In this document: piece by piece, positions 34,905 through 43,641 of the stretch
Numbering within the stretch: position 1 is the stretch's first letter
How the letters are laid out: every line of letters begins with the position of its first letter
DNA from: Bacteroidales bacterium
GTDB taxonomy: Bacteria > Bacteroidota > Bacteroidia > Bacteroidales > UBA932
Reading direction: 5' to 3'
Length of the DNA stretch: 64,000 bases
Assembly: GCA_017962375.1 (NCBI GenBank)
Contig: JAGCVJ010000011.1
Coordinates: forward strand, 248,001-312,000
Made by a program: the position numbers and the translations under genes
The notes under the pieces: model-generated
What the model was told of the DNA's origin: nothing
Database searches by the model: none
The model's input: only the letters and a program-made list of their open reading frames with translations

Positions 34905-37451
34905 ATGGGAAAGAGCAAGAAAAAACAAAAGGAAAACGACAGGATAATTGCAGAGGGCGAGATGGCCGCTCCCCAGAGGAAAGACGGCATCTACCTTATC
35001 TGCGGGCTTGTGGCGTTAGCCATATCGGTGTACACGTTCATCGCCCTGATTTCTTATCTGTTCACCTGGGCTCAGGACCAGAGTTCCATTATGGGAACCG
35101 ATATCTTCAGCTCCCTCTCCACGGTTGAGAACGGCGGCGGTAAGATAGGGGCCAAGTGGGCCAATCTGCTTGTGTCCAAATGGTTCGGGCTGGGCGCGTT
35201 CATAATTCCGTTCTTCTTCGGCGGCGTGGCTCTGTTCTGCCTAAAGATCAAGAAAGTTAGGCTTTTGAGGCTTTTCTTCATCACCATTTTCGGGTGCATT
35301 CTGCTTTCGGTGCTGTTCTCTTTCATCTTCTCCTTCACCAAGGTGGACAGGCTGTTCGGCACCAGCGCGGGCGGATCTTACGGTTACTATGTGAACAACT
35401 ACCTGAAGACAATGATAGGGTCTCCGGGCACGGCCGCCATTTTGATTATCGCGATAATAGGCTGGCTCATAATAATAAACAAGAGCCTTATACATAAAAT
35501 CAGCAGCGGCATTGAGACTCTGGGAGGAAAGATAGCCGGAGAGGGCGACTCTGAGGAAGAAGGAGGCGATCTGGAAGGCGAAGAAACTCCAGAGGGAGCC
35601 GAGGAAGGCGATGAGGCCACAAAGCAGGTTGAAGAGGGTACTGGAGTGCCTTCGGAAGGAGGAACCGAAGCAGTTGAGCCTTCTGACGCTGAGGTTCAGA
35701 GGATTCTGGAGCAGAGGCGCAAGGATATGGAAATCAAGGTGGTGACAGGCAAGGAAGAACAGCCTTCCCAGCCTGAGCCTGATGTTCCTGAAAGCGATGT
35801 GGAACTGGAGGTCAAGGACACTTCCGGCGCGGAAAGCAACGAGCTCCTGGGCGAATATACCGAGGAAGAGCTGCAGAAGACCTTTGATCCTCGTCTGGAA
35901 CTTCCTTACTACGAGGCTCCTACGCTGGACCTTCTGGATACCTACAAAGACAAGTGGTACGAGGTGTCCAGAGACGAGATGGAGCGTAACAAGAACAAGA
36001 TTGTGGCCACTCTGGCCAACTACAAGATAGGCGTTTCAAAGGTTTCGGCGGTAAAGGGCCCTACGGTGACTCTCTACGAAGTGGTTCCCGCTCCGGGAAT
36101 CAGGGTTTCCCAGATCAAGCGCCTGGAGGAAGACATCCAGCTTTCACTGGCAGCCAAGGGCGTGAGAGTGGTTACGCTTCCTGGAACCAACGCTGTGGGA
36201 ATTGAGGTGGCAAACGAAAAGCCGAGCGTGGTTTCCATGCTCTCCTGCCTGGAATATCTGCAGACCAAGATGAAAGAAGAGGGCAGCAAGGAAAGCGGCT
36301 ACGCCCTTCCGGTGGCAATCGGAAAGACCATTTCCGGAGAAGTGTTCACGTTCGATTTGGCCAAGACGCCGCACCTTCTGGTGGCCGGAGCTACAGGACA
36401 GGGCAAGTCTGTGGGCCTGAACGCTTTGATGTCTTCTCTGCTGTACACCAAGCATCCGTCTGAGGTGAAGTTCGTGCTTGTAGACCCTAAGAGAGTGGAG
36501 CTTTCGCTGTATTCAAGGCTGGACAAGCACTTCCTGGCCTGCCTGCCGGATACCGAAGACAAGGAAACTCCAGTTATCACCGATACCCAGAAAGTGGTTT
36601 CCACCCTCAAGTCGCTCTGCGTTGAGATGGACGAGAGATACAAGCTCCTGGAAGCTGCCAGAGTGCGCAACATCAAGGAATACAACGAGAAGTTCCTTGA
36701 AAGGAAGCTCAATCCGGGCAAGGGCCACAGGTTCCTTCCTTACATAGTTCTGGTCATCGATGAATATGCAGACCTTATAATCACCGCTGGCAAGGACGTG
36801 GAGATTCCTATCACCCGCCTGGCTCAGCTGGCACGTGCAATCGGCATCCATCTGGTAATTGCAACCCAGAGGCCTACCGCTTCCGTGATTACCGGCAACA
36901 TAAAGGCCAACTTCCCTGCAAGAATAGCCTTCTATGTGCGCTCAAGCATAGACTCCCGCACCATTCTGGACGAAAGCGGCGCCAACCAGCTGATTGGAAG
37001 GGGAGACATGCTCTACGCAACCGGCAGCGACATCACCCGCGTGCAGTGCGCCCTGATAGAAACCAAGGAGATTGACAGGGTTGCGGAATTCATTTCCAAG
37101 CAGGCCGGATACTCTACGGCACTGTATTTGCCTGAACCTCCTGATGACGAGGAGAGCTCTGCTGACGTGGGATACAAGGCGGTGCCGATAGGAGAGACCG
37201 ATCTTAGCCGCAGAGACGACTACTTTGACGACGCAGCGCGTCTGATAGTATCGGCCGGAAGCGGTTCAGCATCGTTCCTCCAGAGGAAGATGGATGTGGG
37301 ATACAACAGGGCCTCCAAGCTTATCGACCAGCTGGAAAAAGCCGGAATTGTGGGCCCTGCAGACGGAGCCAAACCTCGCCAGAGCCTGATACCTGACCTT
37401 CTCTCGCTGGACGACAAGCTGGAAGAGATCAGGAATCAATACGGACGGTGA
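34905..37451 (+). CDS. ftsK: DNA translocase FtsK/SpoIIIE
   Basis: 848 residues from the ATG at 34905; the frame extends upstream into the DUF4290 gene but MGKSKKKQKENDRI is the conventional start. Four membrane segments lie in residues about 28-230, then an acidic linker (about 230-360), and the motor: YKIGVSKVSAVKGPTVTLYE, Walker A GATGQGKSVGLN, Walker B VLVIDEYADL, and IATQRPTASVITGNIKANFP. The C-terminal winged helix (SFLQRKMDVGYNRASKLIDQ) recognises KOPS-like polar DNA motifs. It pumps chromosome termini through the division septum and activates XerCD. Its stop overlaps the next start (TGATG). Confidence 0.95.
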   Translation: MGKSKKKQKENDRIIAEGEMAAPQRKDGIYLICGLVALAISVYTFIALISYLFTWAQDQSSIMGTDIFSSLSTVENGGGKIGAKWANLLVSKWFGLGAFIIPFFFGGVALFCLKIKKVRLLRLFFITIFGCILLSVLFSFIFSFTKVDRLFGTSAGGSYGYYVNNYLKTMIGSPGTAAILIIAIIGWLIIINKSLIHKISSGIETLGGKIAGEGDSEEEGGDLEGEETPEGAEEGDEATKQVEEGTGVPSEGGTEAVEPSDAEVQRILEQRRKDMEIKVVTGKEEQPSQPEPDVPESDVELEVKDTSGAESNELLGEYTEEELQKTFDPRLELPYYEAPTLDLLDTYKDKWYEVSRDEMERNKNKIVATLANYKIGVSKVSAVKGPTVTLYEVVPAPGIRVSQIKRLEEDIQLSLAAKGVRVVTLPGTNAVGIEVANEKPSVVSMLSCLEYLQTKMKEEGSKESGYALPVAIGKTISGEVFTFDLAKTPHLLVAGATGQGKSVGLNALMSSLLYTKHPSEVKFVLVDPKRVELSLYSRLDKHFLACLPDTEDKETPVITDTQKVVSTLKSLCVEMDERYKLLEAARVRNIKEYNEKFLERKLNPGKGHRFLPYIVLVIDEYADLIITAGKDVEIPITRLAQLARAIGIHLVIATQRPTASVITGNIKANFPARIAFYVRSSIDSRTILDESGANQLIGRGDMLYATGSDITRVQCALIETKEIDRVAEFISKQAGYSTALYLPEPPDDEESSADVGYKAVPIGETDLSRRDDYFDDAARLIVSAGSGSASFLQRKMDVGYNRASKLIDQLEKAGIVGPADGAKPRQSLIPDLLSLDDKLEEIRNQYGR

Positions 37452-38095
37452 TGAAAAGATATCTTACAACAATCCTTGCTCTGTTTGCGGCAGTCTTCTC
37501 ATACGCCCAGACAGACTCTACGGCTGGAGAGAAACTTTTTCAGGAAGCTTCTGAATATGTGTTCTCCGGCAGGAAACTCGATCTGGTGATTACCAGTCTG
37601 GACAAAAAGGGCAATCCGTATTACAACGGGGGATTCTTTGTGGCACTGCCTGACCGCGGATATATGGAAATTGAGGGCGTGAGCCAGTTCCAGTACACGG
37701 AAAAGCTGGTGACTTCATATAACTACCAGACCAACGAGTACATCATCCAGCCGAGGAAAACCACTTCTTCCTCGGTTTCGGACAATCCTTTCTCCATACT
37801 GTCCAAGTCCAACAAGGGCATTTCGGTTTCCGAACCTAAGGCCGGGGATGTGAAAGGCGTTGCATGCACAAAGATATCGGTGACGCCTCAAGGCAAGGCT
37901 TATTACAAGAGAGCAGATGTATATGTTTCAGGCTCTCCTGCCAAAGTGCTCAGAATCACCATAGTGATAAAGAAAGACCAAGCATTTGTAGTTGATGTGG
38001 TGAAAGCCGGGGCTGCCGAGCCTGAGAAGGTTGGAGACTATCGCCTTCTGATTTCAGACCATCCGGGAGCCGAGAAGGTGGATCTTCGCGACTAG
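37451..38095 (+). CDS. LolA-like outer-membrane lipoprotein carrier family protein
   Basis: 214 residues with signal peptide (MKRYLTTILALFAAVFSYAQ). The body (SEYVFSGRKLDLVITSLDKK; GGFFVALPDRGYMEIEGVSQF; LVTSYNYQTNEYIIQPRK) has the half-barrel pattern of LolA-like Bacteroidetes proteins encoded after ftsK. LolA carries lipoproteins through the periplasm. The ATG overlaps the ftsK stop by one base; a GTG in frame one codon earlier is also possible. Its 3' end overlaps the convergent NUDIX gene by 4 nt. Confidence 0.75.
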   Translation: MKRYLTTILALFAAVFSYAQTDSTAGEKLFQEASEYVFSGRKLDLVITSLDKKGNPYYNGGFFVALPDRGYMEIEGVSQFQYTEKLVTSYNYQTNEYIIQPRKTTSSSVSDNPFSILSKSNKGISVSEPKAGDVKGVACTKISVTPQGKAYYKRADVYVSGSPAKVLRITIVIKKDQAFVVDVVKAGAAEPEKVGDYRLLISDHPGAEKVDLRD

Positions 38096-38712
38096 TTTTT
38101 CTTAGCCGATTCAAACACGTCTATGACGGAAGGGTAGGTGTTGGCCAGGCGGTAGTCCAGGTCTTCATCTGTAACCCATTCGCATTTCTCGATTCCCTCT
38201 TCGGTCTGAGGTTTTGAAGGGGCGTCCTTGGGGGCGAACATACGGTACCAGCTGGTTTTCTTGACTATCAGCGCTCCGTCCAGCCAGTAGGTGTGCCAGG
38301 TATCGGTGAGGAATTCTCCCAAAGTGGCTTCCACTCCGCTTTCTTCCTGAACTTCCCTCAGGGCCGTAACGGATATGTCTTCTCCCTCTTCCTGCTTTCC
38401 CTTTGGAAGATCCCACACGCCGTTGCGGTAGATCATAAGGTGCTTTCCCTCCTCGTCCTGGACAAGGCCTCCTGCGGCCTTGAGCACCTTGACGCCGGAA
38501 AGAAGCTTTTGCAGGAGTTCTTCTTCGGTCATTTCATCCGGAATTTCCAGAATCAAATGACGGAGATAGATAGAAGACTCCATCATATATGGAATCTGGG
38601 AGAAGTTATAGTCTGGAGCAGGATGCATTAGAAACCTGTCATCGGCGATGACGGGAATTTCTTCTTTCCCGCATAGAGTGAGTTTCCTGTGTTTGAAATA
38701 TATGTCAAGCAT
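38092..38712 (-). CDS. NUDIX hydrolase
   Basis: 206 residues. The Nudix box is complete: G-K-Q-E-E-G-E-D... REVQEESGV (GX5EX7REUXEEXGU) at about 104-126, preceded by MIYRNGVWDLPKGK. The N-terminal 60 residues contain no recognised domain. It hydrolyses a nucleoside-diphosphate-linked substrate; which one cannot be told. Converges with the LolA-like gene and diverges from pyrE. Confidence 0.88.
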   Translation of the reverse strand: MLDIYFKHRKLTLCGKEEIPVIADDRFLMHPAPDYNFSQIPYMMESSIYLRHLILEIPDEMTEEELLQKLLSGVKVLKAAGGLVQDEEGKHLMIYRNGVWDLPKGKQEEGEDISVTALREVQEESGVEATLGEFLTDTWHTYWLDGALIVKKTSWYRMFAPKDAPSKPQTEEGIEKCEWVTDEDLDYRLANTYPSVIDVFESAKKN

Positions 38713-38832
38713 CGTACAAAAATACGAAGATATAGCTGATCTTCAAATTTTTTGTATATTTGAAAGTTTTGATAAGTTGCTGAGAAATCGGCGGCTTGAT
38801 TTTATAGAGTTTTAGAAAGAATCGAGGAGATT

Positions 38833-39489
38833 ATGGAAAACATTGAAATAACTGTAGCGCAGCATTTGCTCAAGGCAAAAGCTGTGAAATTATCGGCAGA
38901 TAATCCTTTCACTTGGGCATCTGGTTGGAAGTCACCGATTTATTGCGACAACCGCAAGCTGCTCACATATCCAGAAGAAAGAAAATTTATTACGGAGGCT
39001 CTTGTTTCCGTAATCGGAGAGTCTTTCAAGGACGTTGACGTGATTGCCGGAGTTGCAACCGGCGCAATAGCCTGGGGAGTTATGGTGGCTGAGGCTTTGG
39101 GCAAGCCTTTCGTTTACGTTAGGCCTAAACCGAAAGACCACGGCACCCAGTCTCAGGTGGAGGGCGAGATAGAGCCTAACCAGCGCATTGTGGTGGTGGA
39201 GGACCTGGTTTCTACGGGAGCCAGCAGCCTTTCTTCCTGCGACGCTCTGCGCAAGGCCGGCTGCATAGTTCTGGGCATGGTTGCAATCTTCTCCTACAAC
39301 TTCCCTCTCTCCAGAAGAGAGTTCGAGTACAAGGATGTGGAGCTGCATACCCTTTGCCAGTACGATTCCCTGCTGGAGGAGGCTGTAAGGGAGAATTACA
39401 TCGACGAGCAGCATCTGGAAGTGCTCAGAGACTGGAGAATCAACCCTTCCATCTGGACGGGAGTGGCAAAGCCGGAAGAAAACCAGTAG
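38833..39489 (+). CDS. pyrE: Orotate phosphoribosyltransferase
   Basis: 218 residues. FTWASGWKSPIYCDNRKLL is the orotate-binding signature and VVVVEDLVSTGAS (residues 119-131) the PRPP-binding motif. It makes orotidine 5'-phosphate from orotate and PRPP in pyrimidine synthesis. TATATTTG at 38755-38762 is a likely -7 element, giving a leader of about 65 nt. The following SRPBCC and methyltransferase genes are 13 and 2 nt away, so the three form an operon. Confidence 0.95.
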   Translation: MENIEITVAQHLLKAKAVKLSADNPFTWASGWKSPIYCDNRKLLTYPEERKFITEALVSVIGESFKDVDVIAGVATGAIAWGVMVAEALGKPFVYVRPKPKDHGTQSQVEGEIEPNQRIVVVEDLVSTGASSLSSCDALRKAGCIVLGMVAIFSYNFPLSRREFEYKDVELHTLCQYDSLLEEAVRENYIDEQHLEVLRDWRINPSIWTGVAKPEENQ

Positions 39490-39502
39490 AAATTCAAGCA
39501 AT

Positions 39503-39910
39503 ATGTTAGAGACTTTCAAGAGCAAGGACGTGGAGATGAATTCTCCTTCCTGGGCCGTGTTCGCTTCGTTTTCAGACCTGACTCAGATGAAAGACAGGCT
39601 TCCAGCTGAGTATCGCGACAAAGTTACAGTTACCGCCGATACCGTTGAAGGAGACTACCAGGGCATGCATCTGGGAATGAAGGTGGCCGAAAGGATTCCA
39701 ACTTCCCGCATAGTGATGAAGCCTATGGAGGGGTTTCCGCTGGATTTCACCCTGCTTTTCGACATCGAGAACATAACCGCTGCCACAAGCAAGCTCAGGG
39801 TGAGCGTGGTGGCTGAAATGAATTTTCTTCTGAAGGCCATGCTTGGCCGCAAGATCCAGAGCATTCTGGACCAGATTACAGATCAGATAGCCGCCAGGCA
39901 GGGAAAGTAG
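39503..39910 (+). CDS. SRPBCC (START-like) family small protein
   Basis: 135 residues. The fold pattern 'SPSWAVFASFSDLTQMKDRLP ... VTADTVEG ... TLLFDIENI ... VVAEMNFLLKAMLGRKIQ' matches SRPBCC/polyketide-cyclase-like proteins, with a long C-terminal helix. Such proteins bind hydrophobic ligands; the ligand is unknown. It is often found after pyrE in Bacteroidales. The spacing is 13 nt after pyrE. Confidence 0.78.
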   Translation: MLETFKSKDVEMNSPSWAVFASFSDLTQMKDRLPAEYRDKVTVTADTVEGDYQGMHLGMKVAERIPTSRIVMKPMEGFPLDFTLLFDIENITAATSKLRVSVVAEMNFLLKAMLGRKIQSILDQITDQIAARQGK

Positions 39911-39912
39911 AT

Positions 39913-41331
39913 ATGGACTTCCGTTTGCCAGAAGAATTTGAGAGACTGCTGCATGAATCTTTGCCGGATTATGCAGCAGATGCTCTTTTTGGAGCTTTCG
40001 GTTCTTCTGCGGCCGTGTCTGTAAGGCTCAATCCGCTGAAACCTGTATCCGGCCTTAAGGTACTGGAAGGGGAGAAAGATCCTGTGCCGTGGTGCAGCGA
40101 TGCTTTTTTCCTGGGCGAAAGAAAGCAGTTCACCCTCGACCCGGCATTTCACGCCGGAGCTTATTACGTGCAGGATTCTTCCAGCATGTTTCCGCATATA
40201 ATCAAGGACTTGATTGCGGAAGCCGTGGTGAACGGGGCGGTGCTGGACCTTTGCGCCTCTCCGGGCGGAAAGTCCACCCACCTGATATCTTTGCTGAAAG
40301 ACCTTCAGCCTCTGGTTGTAGTTAATGAGGCAGTTGGGAAGAGGGTTCCGCCGCTGTGCGACAACATTGCCAAATGGGGGGCTTCCAATGTTCTGGTTAC
40401 CAACACTTCCGCCGCCACCCTTGGCAAGCTGGAAGGTTTCTTTGACGTTATTCTGGCAGATGTGCCGTGCTCGGGAGAAGGCATGTTCAGAAAGAGTGAA
40501 GACGCTGTTTCTCTATGGAGCCTGGGCAGTGTGAAAGAATGCGCTGCCCTGCAGCGGTCTATCATCAGCGACGTCTGGCCTTCGCTCAGAGAGGGCGGGC
40601 TGCTGATATATTCCACCTGCACCTACAACCATTTCGAGAACACGGACAACGTCAAATATATCGCGGAGGAACTTGGCGCTGATATAGTTAAGGACGGATG
40701 CCAGTTTGTCCCGGGCCTGGTTCCGGGGGAGGGGCAGTTCTACGCCGTCTTGAGAAAAACAGCCCCGGCTGCAAAGGCCCCCAAGAAAGAGAAGCGCTCC
40801 TCAAGCCGTTATTCATTCATAGACGGGAATATGAGCGTCTGCCGCTCCGGCCGCCAGGAAACGGTTCCTTGTGTTTTCCTCCAGGACAGAAACAGTGAAG
40901 ATATATTTCTGCTTCCTGGCAGCAAGGATCTGGCTTCAAGGATGAAGGCTGTGGCGGAGTCTCTTTCCGCTTTCGGAAACTACATCAAGATGCTTGGATG
41001 CAAAATCGGACAGGTCAAGGGGCGCAAATTAGTTCTTGACGCTGACCTGGCTCTCAATTGTGCTCTCATTGGCTCGGAAAACGCCGAAATTTCGCTTTCG
41101 ACAGCCGGGGCGGGCAAGTTGTCCTGCCGCATTCATTGCGCTGAAACAGACGCCCAAACAGCCCTGAAGTTCCTCTCCAGAGAAAACATAGCCCCGCAGC
41201 CGGAGTGGCCGCAGGGCTACATGCTTCTAAAGTATCAGAATCTGGGGCTCGGGTTTGTCAACAATCTTGGCTCTCGCTGCAACAACCTTTACCCCCTGAT
41301 GAGGCGCATCAGAACATATAATCCCACATAG
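39913..41331 (+). CDS. RsmF/NOL1-NOP2-Sun family RNA m5C methyltransferase
   Basis: 472 residues. SAM-binding AVLDLCASPGGKSTHLISL, motif IV DVPCSGEGMFRK with one catalytic Cys, and motif VI YSTCTYN with the second catalytic Cys. The C-terminal part from about 285 is the RsmF-like RNA-binding region. It methylates cytosine C5 in rRNA or tRNA; exact target not determinable. Its 3' end overlaps the convergent peptidase gene by 23 nt. Confidence 0.9.
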   Translation: MDFRLPEEFERLLHESLPDYAADALFGAFGSSAAVSVRLNPLKPVSGLKVLEGEKDPVPWCSDAFFLGERKQFTLDPAFHAGAYYVQDSSSMFPHIIKDLIAEAVVNGAVLDLCASPGGKSTHLISLLKDLQPLVVVNEAVGKRVPPLCDNIAKWGASNVLVTNTSAATLGKLEGFFDVILADVPCSGEGMFRKSEDAVSLWSLGSVKECAALQRSIISDVWPSLREGGLLIYSTCTYNHFENTDNVKYIAEELGADIVKDGCQFVPGLVPGEGQFYAVLRKTAPAAKAPKKEKRSSSRYSFIDGNMSVCRSGRQETVPCVFLQDRNSEDIFLLPGSKDLASRMKAVAESLSAFGNYIKMLGCKIGQVKGRKLVLDADLALNCALIGSENAEISLSTAGAGKLSCRIHCAETDAQTALKFLSRENIAPQPEWPQGYMLLKYQNLGLGFVNNLGSRCNNLYPLMRRIRTYNPT

Positions 41332-42721
41332 GGAGCATCTCAGGCTTCTGGTCGAGAGCCTTTATAGCCTTCTTGTCCAGGAACTTGCGGTTAATCACAA
41401 TGCGGAACATATATTCGTCGAACCACTTGTCGGTGAAGATGAGATATCCGCCCTTTCCGGCTTGAGGTCCCCAGCTGTTCTCGAATTTCCACTTGAGAGG
41501 ATTGTCATTCTCGTCAGTGTCAACAGCCACAATCAGCATTGCGTGTGAAGATCCGCTCTGACGGGTGAGGATTCTGGCTTTCTTGTCCATATCCAGGTCA
41601 ACGCCAAGAAGCTGGCCGTAGTTATAGATGCCCGGATCCATATAGCCAACGCCTCCGGTTGTGTTGCTCTGCTTGCCCACGTCGCAGGAAGCGTACATAG
41701 GCTCGCCGGCCTTGATGGAGGCTACTGCAGCCTTCTTGATATCTTCGTTAGGAAGGTTCAGGTAGGTCCAGTTGATTCCCTCTATGGTGTTGCGGTAGTT
41801 GTCTATCTCGTAAATCTTGTAATACTCGCGGGTAGGGTCGTTCATTATCATCACATAGTCCTTGGCGTTGTAGTCTGCAGGAACTATGCTCTTGTAGAAC
41901 TCCAAAGGAGTGGTCTTTACGGTCCTGACCTTGCCGTCATTGTCTCTGAACTTCCAGGTAAACTCGGTTGGAGGTTCGCCCAGGCAGATGGCCAGAATGC
42001 GGTACACGTCCTTGAGGGTTTCCATCTTCACTTTCTCGGCTTTGGTATGAGGGTCGCCGCTGAGGCCGCTGCTCATTACCTTCATAGCCTTCTCGTAAAC
42101 CTGGCGGATTTCATATCCTCCCTTGCGGAGCCTTTCGTTCACTATGCCCAGGAACTGGCCGGTTGCGTTGCTCTGCTCGGTCTCAGGCATAATTTCCGCA
42201 GGCACCACACCGTATTTCTCGCCGATGTTGTAGAACAGGTTCCACACTCCGCCGTCACCTACAGGAGACTTGAACAGCTCGTCTACAGCCCTCTCGCCGA
42301 ACGGAAGGCTGGAGGTCTTGATAACATTCTCCAGGAAGAGGTTGGCCTTTTCCAGTATGTCCCAGAAATAGCTGTAGTTGTGGGAGAAGTCAAAGTTCTT
42401 GATGTTGTATTTCTTCATCACGATTGGCCTGAGCTGGTTCATTGAGGTGAACATCCAGCATCTGCCGCTGCTCTTCTGGTCTGTGATTCCGCTCACGTCC
42501 ACGTTGTACTTGAAGAAATCATCGGTTCCCTGAACAACGGAAGGGTCGTAGGCAAGGGCCTTGATTCCCTTGTTTGCCACGATGATGTTGTGGATGCTCT
42601 TGGCGTAGGCGTCGTTGTTGAAGCTGGCCTTGAGCTCAGCGAGTTCATTCTGGCCGAGGCTCTGGGCCATCAGGCTGCCGCCCAGAAGCATCGCGATAAA
42701 TAACAGTGCGGTTTTCTTCAT
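41309..42721 (-). CDS. pepC: Peptidase C1B (aminopeptidase C / bleomycin hydrolase type)
   Basis: 470 residues, signal peptide (MKKTALLFIAMLLGGSLMAQ), so exported unlike classical cytosolic PepC. Catalytic Cys lies in QKSSGRCWMFTSMNQLR (residue about 93), His in GSSHAMLIVAVD and Asn in WKFENSWGPQAG, all present. Family members form hexameric barrels that trim peptides from the N-terminus. It is the downstream gene of a two-gene unit; 11 nt upstream is a truncated paralogue lacking the catalytic residues. The product ends in the hydrophobic LPMWDYMF. Confidence 0.92.
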   Translation of the reverse strand: MKKTALLFIAMLLGGSLMAQSLGQNELAELKASFNNDAYAKSIHNIIVANKGIKALAYDPSVVQGTDDFFKYNVDVSGITDQKSSGRCWMFTSMNQLRPIVMKKYNIKNFDFSHNYSYFWDILEKANLFLENVIKTSSLPFGERAVDELFKSPVGDGGVWNLFYNIGEKYGVVPAEIMPETEQSNATGQFLGIVNERLRKGGYEIRQVYEKAMKVMSSGLSGDPHTKAEKVKMETLKDVYRILAICLGEPPTEFTWKFRDNDGKVRTVKTTPLEFYKSIVPADYNAKDYVMIMNDPTREYYKIYEIDNYRNTIEGINWTYLNLPNEDIKKAAVASIKAGEPMYASCDVGKQSNTTGGVGYMDPGIYNYGQLLGVDLDMDKKARILTRQSGSSHAMLIVAVDTDENDNPLKWKFENSWGPQAGKGGYLIFTDKWFDEYMFRIVINRKFLDKKAIKALDQKPEMLPMWDYMF

Positions 42722-42732
42722 ATCGATAATAA

Positions 42733-43629
42733 TTAAAATTTCTTTTCCTCTATTGTTTTGTCTGTAGGAGGAACTCCGAGTTCATCGCACAGATACCTAT
42801 AAACATATACCATGGTTTCTGTTCTGGTCTTTAGCAGCAGTTCTTGAAGTAATTTGCATCTCTTGGCCAGCTCTTCCACATGTGCATAGTCATCTTTTTT
42901 GTGAGACCTGTCCGGACGGTCTATCATGAGGCTTTTTTCAGCTTCATATGTCTTGTAAAGATGGACATATTCATCGTTGAGCTTCCTGAATATGCGAGCG
43001 CCACGTGCAAGTATCGCAGATACGTTGTCAAAGAGCCCATCAGGCTTTTTCAAATATAATCCGTCCGGCATCAGCTTCTCAGGGACGCAACCATAAGTTC
43101 CTATGATATAATCAAATACGTCTTGGTTCCCGGTTTCTGAAATAGAATTGTTGAGAAGGTTGGTTGCGTATGGCTGATCTCCTGTATAGCCGGCCGTAGC
43201 CACAACTGCTTCGTTGAACAGATAGGCCTTGGCCATAAGTTCAAAGAACAGTATGTAGTTTCCGGATATCTGGGATTTCTTCTTTCCTGCAGTTCGCTTG
43301 AGCTGACCCTTCAGATTTTCAAGTCCGGTAGAGAACCATTTCCTGTCTGCGGCTACCGGTTCATGATTAGCAAGGGACTTCCGGCCTTCTTCTATCAACT
43401 CGTCTACGTTTTCGGCAAAGTAGTTCTTATCAATGGAAGCAAGGACGATCCAGTTGAAAGCGGCGGTGTCCATTACCCATTTGCATTCTTTGTAGTAGTT
43501 GAATTCCCTGAGTTCGGTAACCTTGGGATTCATGCCCGCTGCAACTTTCTTGGAGTCTTGGGCATAAGCCTTCATAGAGAAAAGTGCAGGCAGTGTTGCC
43601 ATGAGCAAAACAATTAGTGAAGTTTTCAT
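42733..43629 (-). CDS. Pseudo-protease paralogue of peptidase C1B
   Basis: 298 residues with signal peptide (MKTSLIVLLMATLPALFSMKAYAQ). It aligns by eye with the N-terminal and middle part of the adjacent C1B peptidase: FFELMAKAYLFNEAVV / FWDILEKANLFLENVI, VFDYIIGTYGCVPEKLMPDG / LFYNIGEKYGVVPAEIMPET, and TETMVYVYRYLCDELGVPPT / METLKDVYRILAICLGEPPT. At the place of the catalytic GRCWMF it has DRKWFS, so Cys is replaced by Lys, and the C-terminal half with His and Asn is absent. It may be a structural or regulatory partner of the active enzyme. Homology is visible; function is inference. Confidence 0.7.
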   Translation of the reverse strand: MKTSLIVLLMATLPALFSMKAYAQDSKKVAAGMNPKVTELREFNYYKECKWVMDTAAFNWIVLASIDKNYFAENVDELIEEGRKSLANHEPVAADRKWFSTGLENLKGQLKRTAGKKKSQISGNYILFFELMAKAYLFNEAVVATAGYTGDQPYATNLLNNSISETGNQDVFDYIIGTYGCVPEKLMPDGLYLKKPDGLFDNVSAILARGARIFRKLNDEYVHLYKTYEAEKSLMIDRPDRSHKKDDYAHVEELAKRCKLLQELLLKTRTETMVYVYRYLCDELGVPPTDKTIEEKKF

Positions 43630-43641
43630 AATTCAAAGTAC

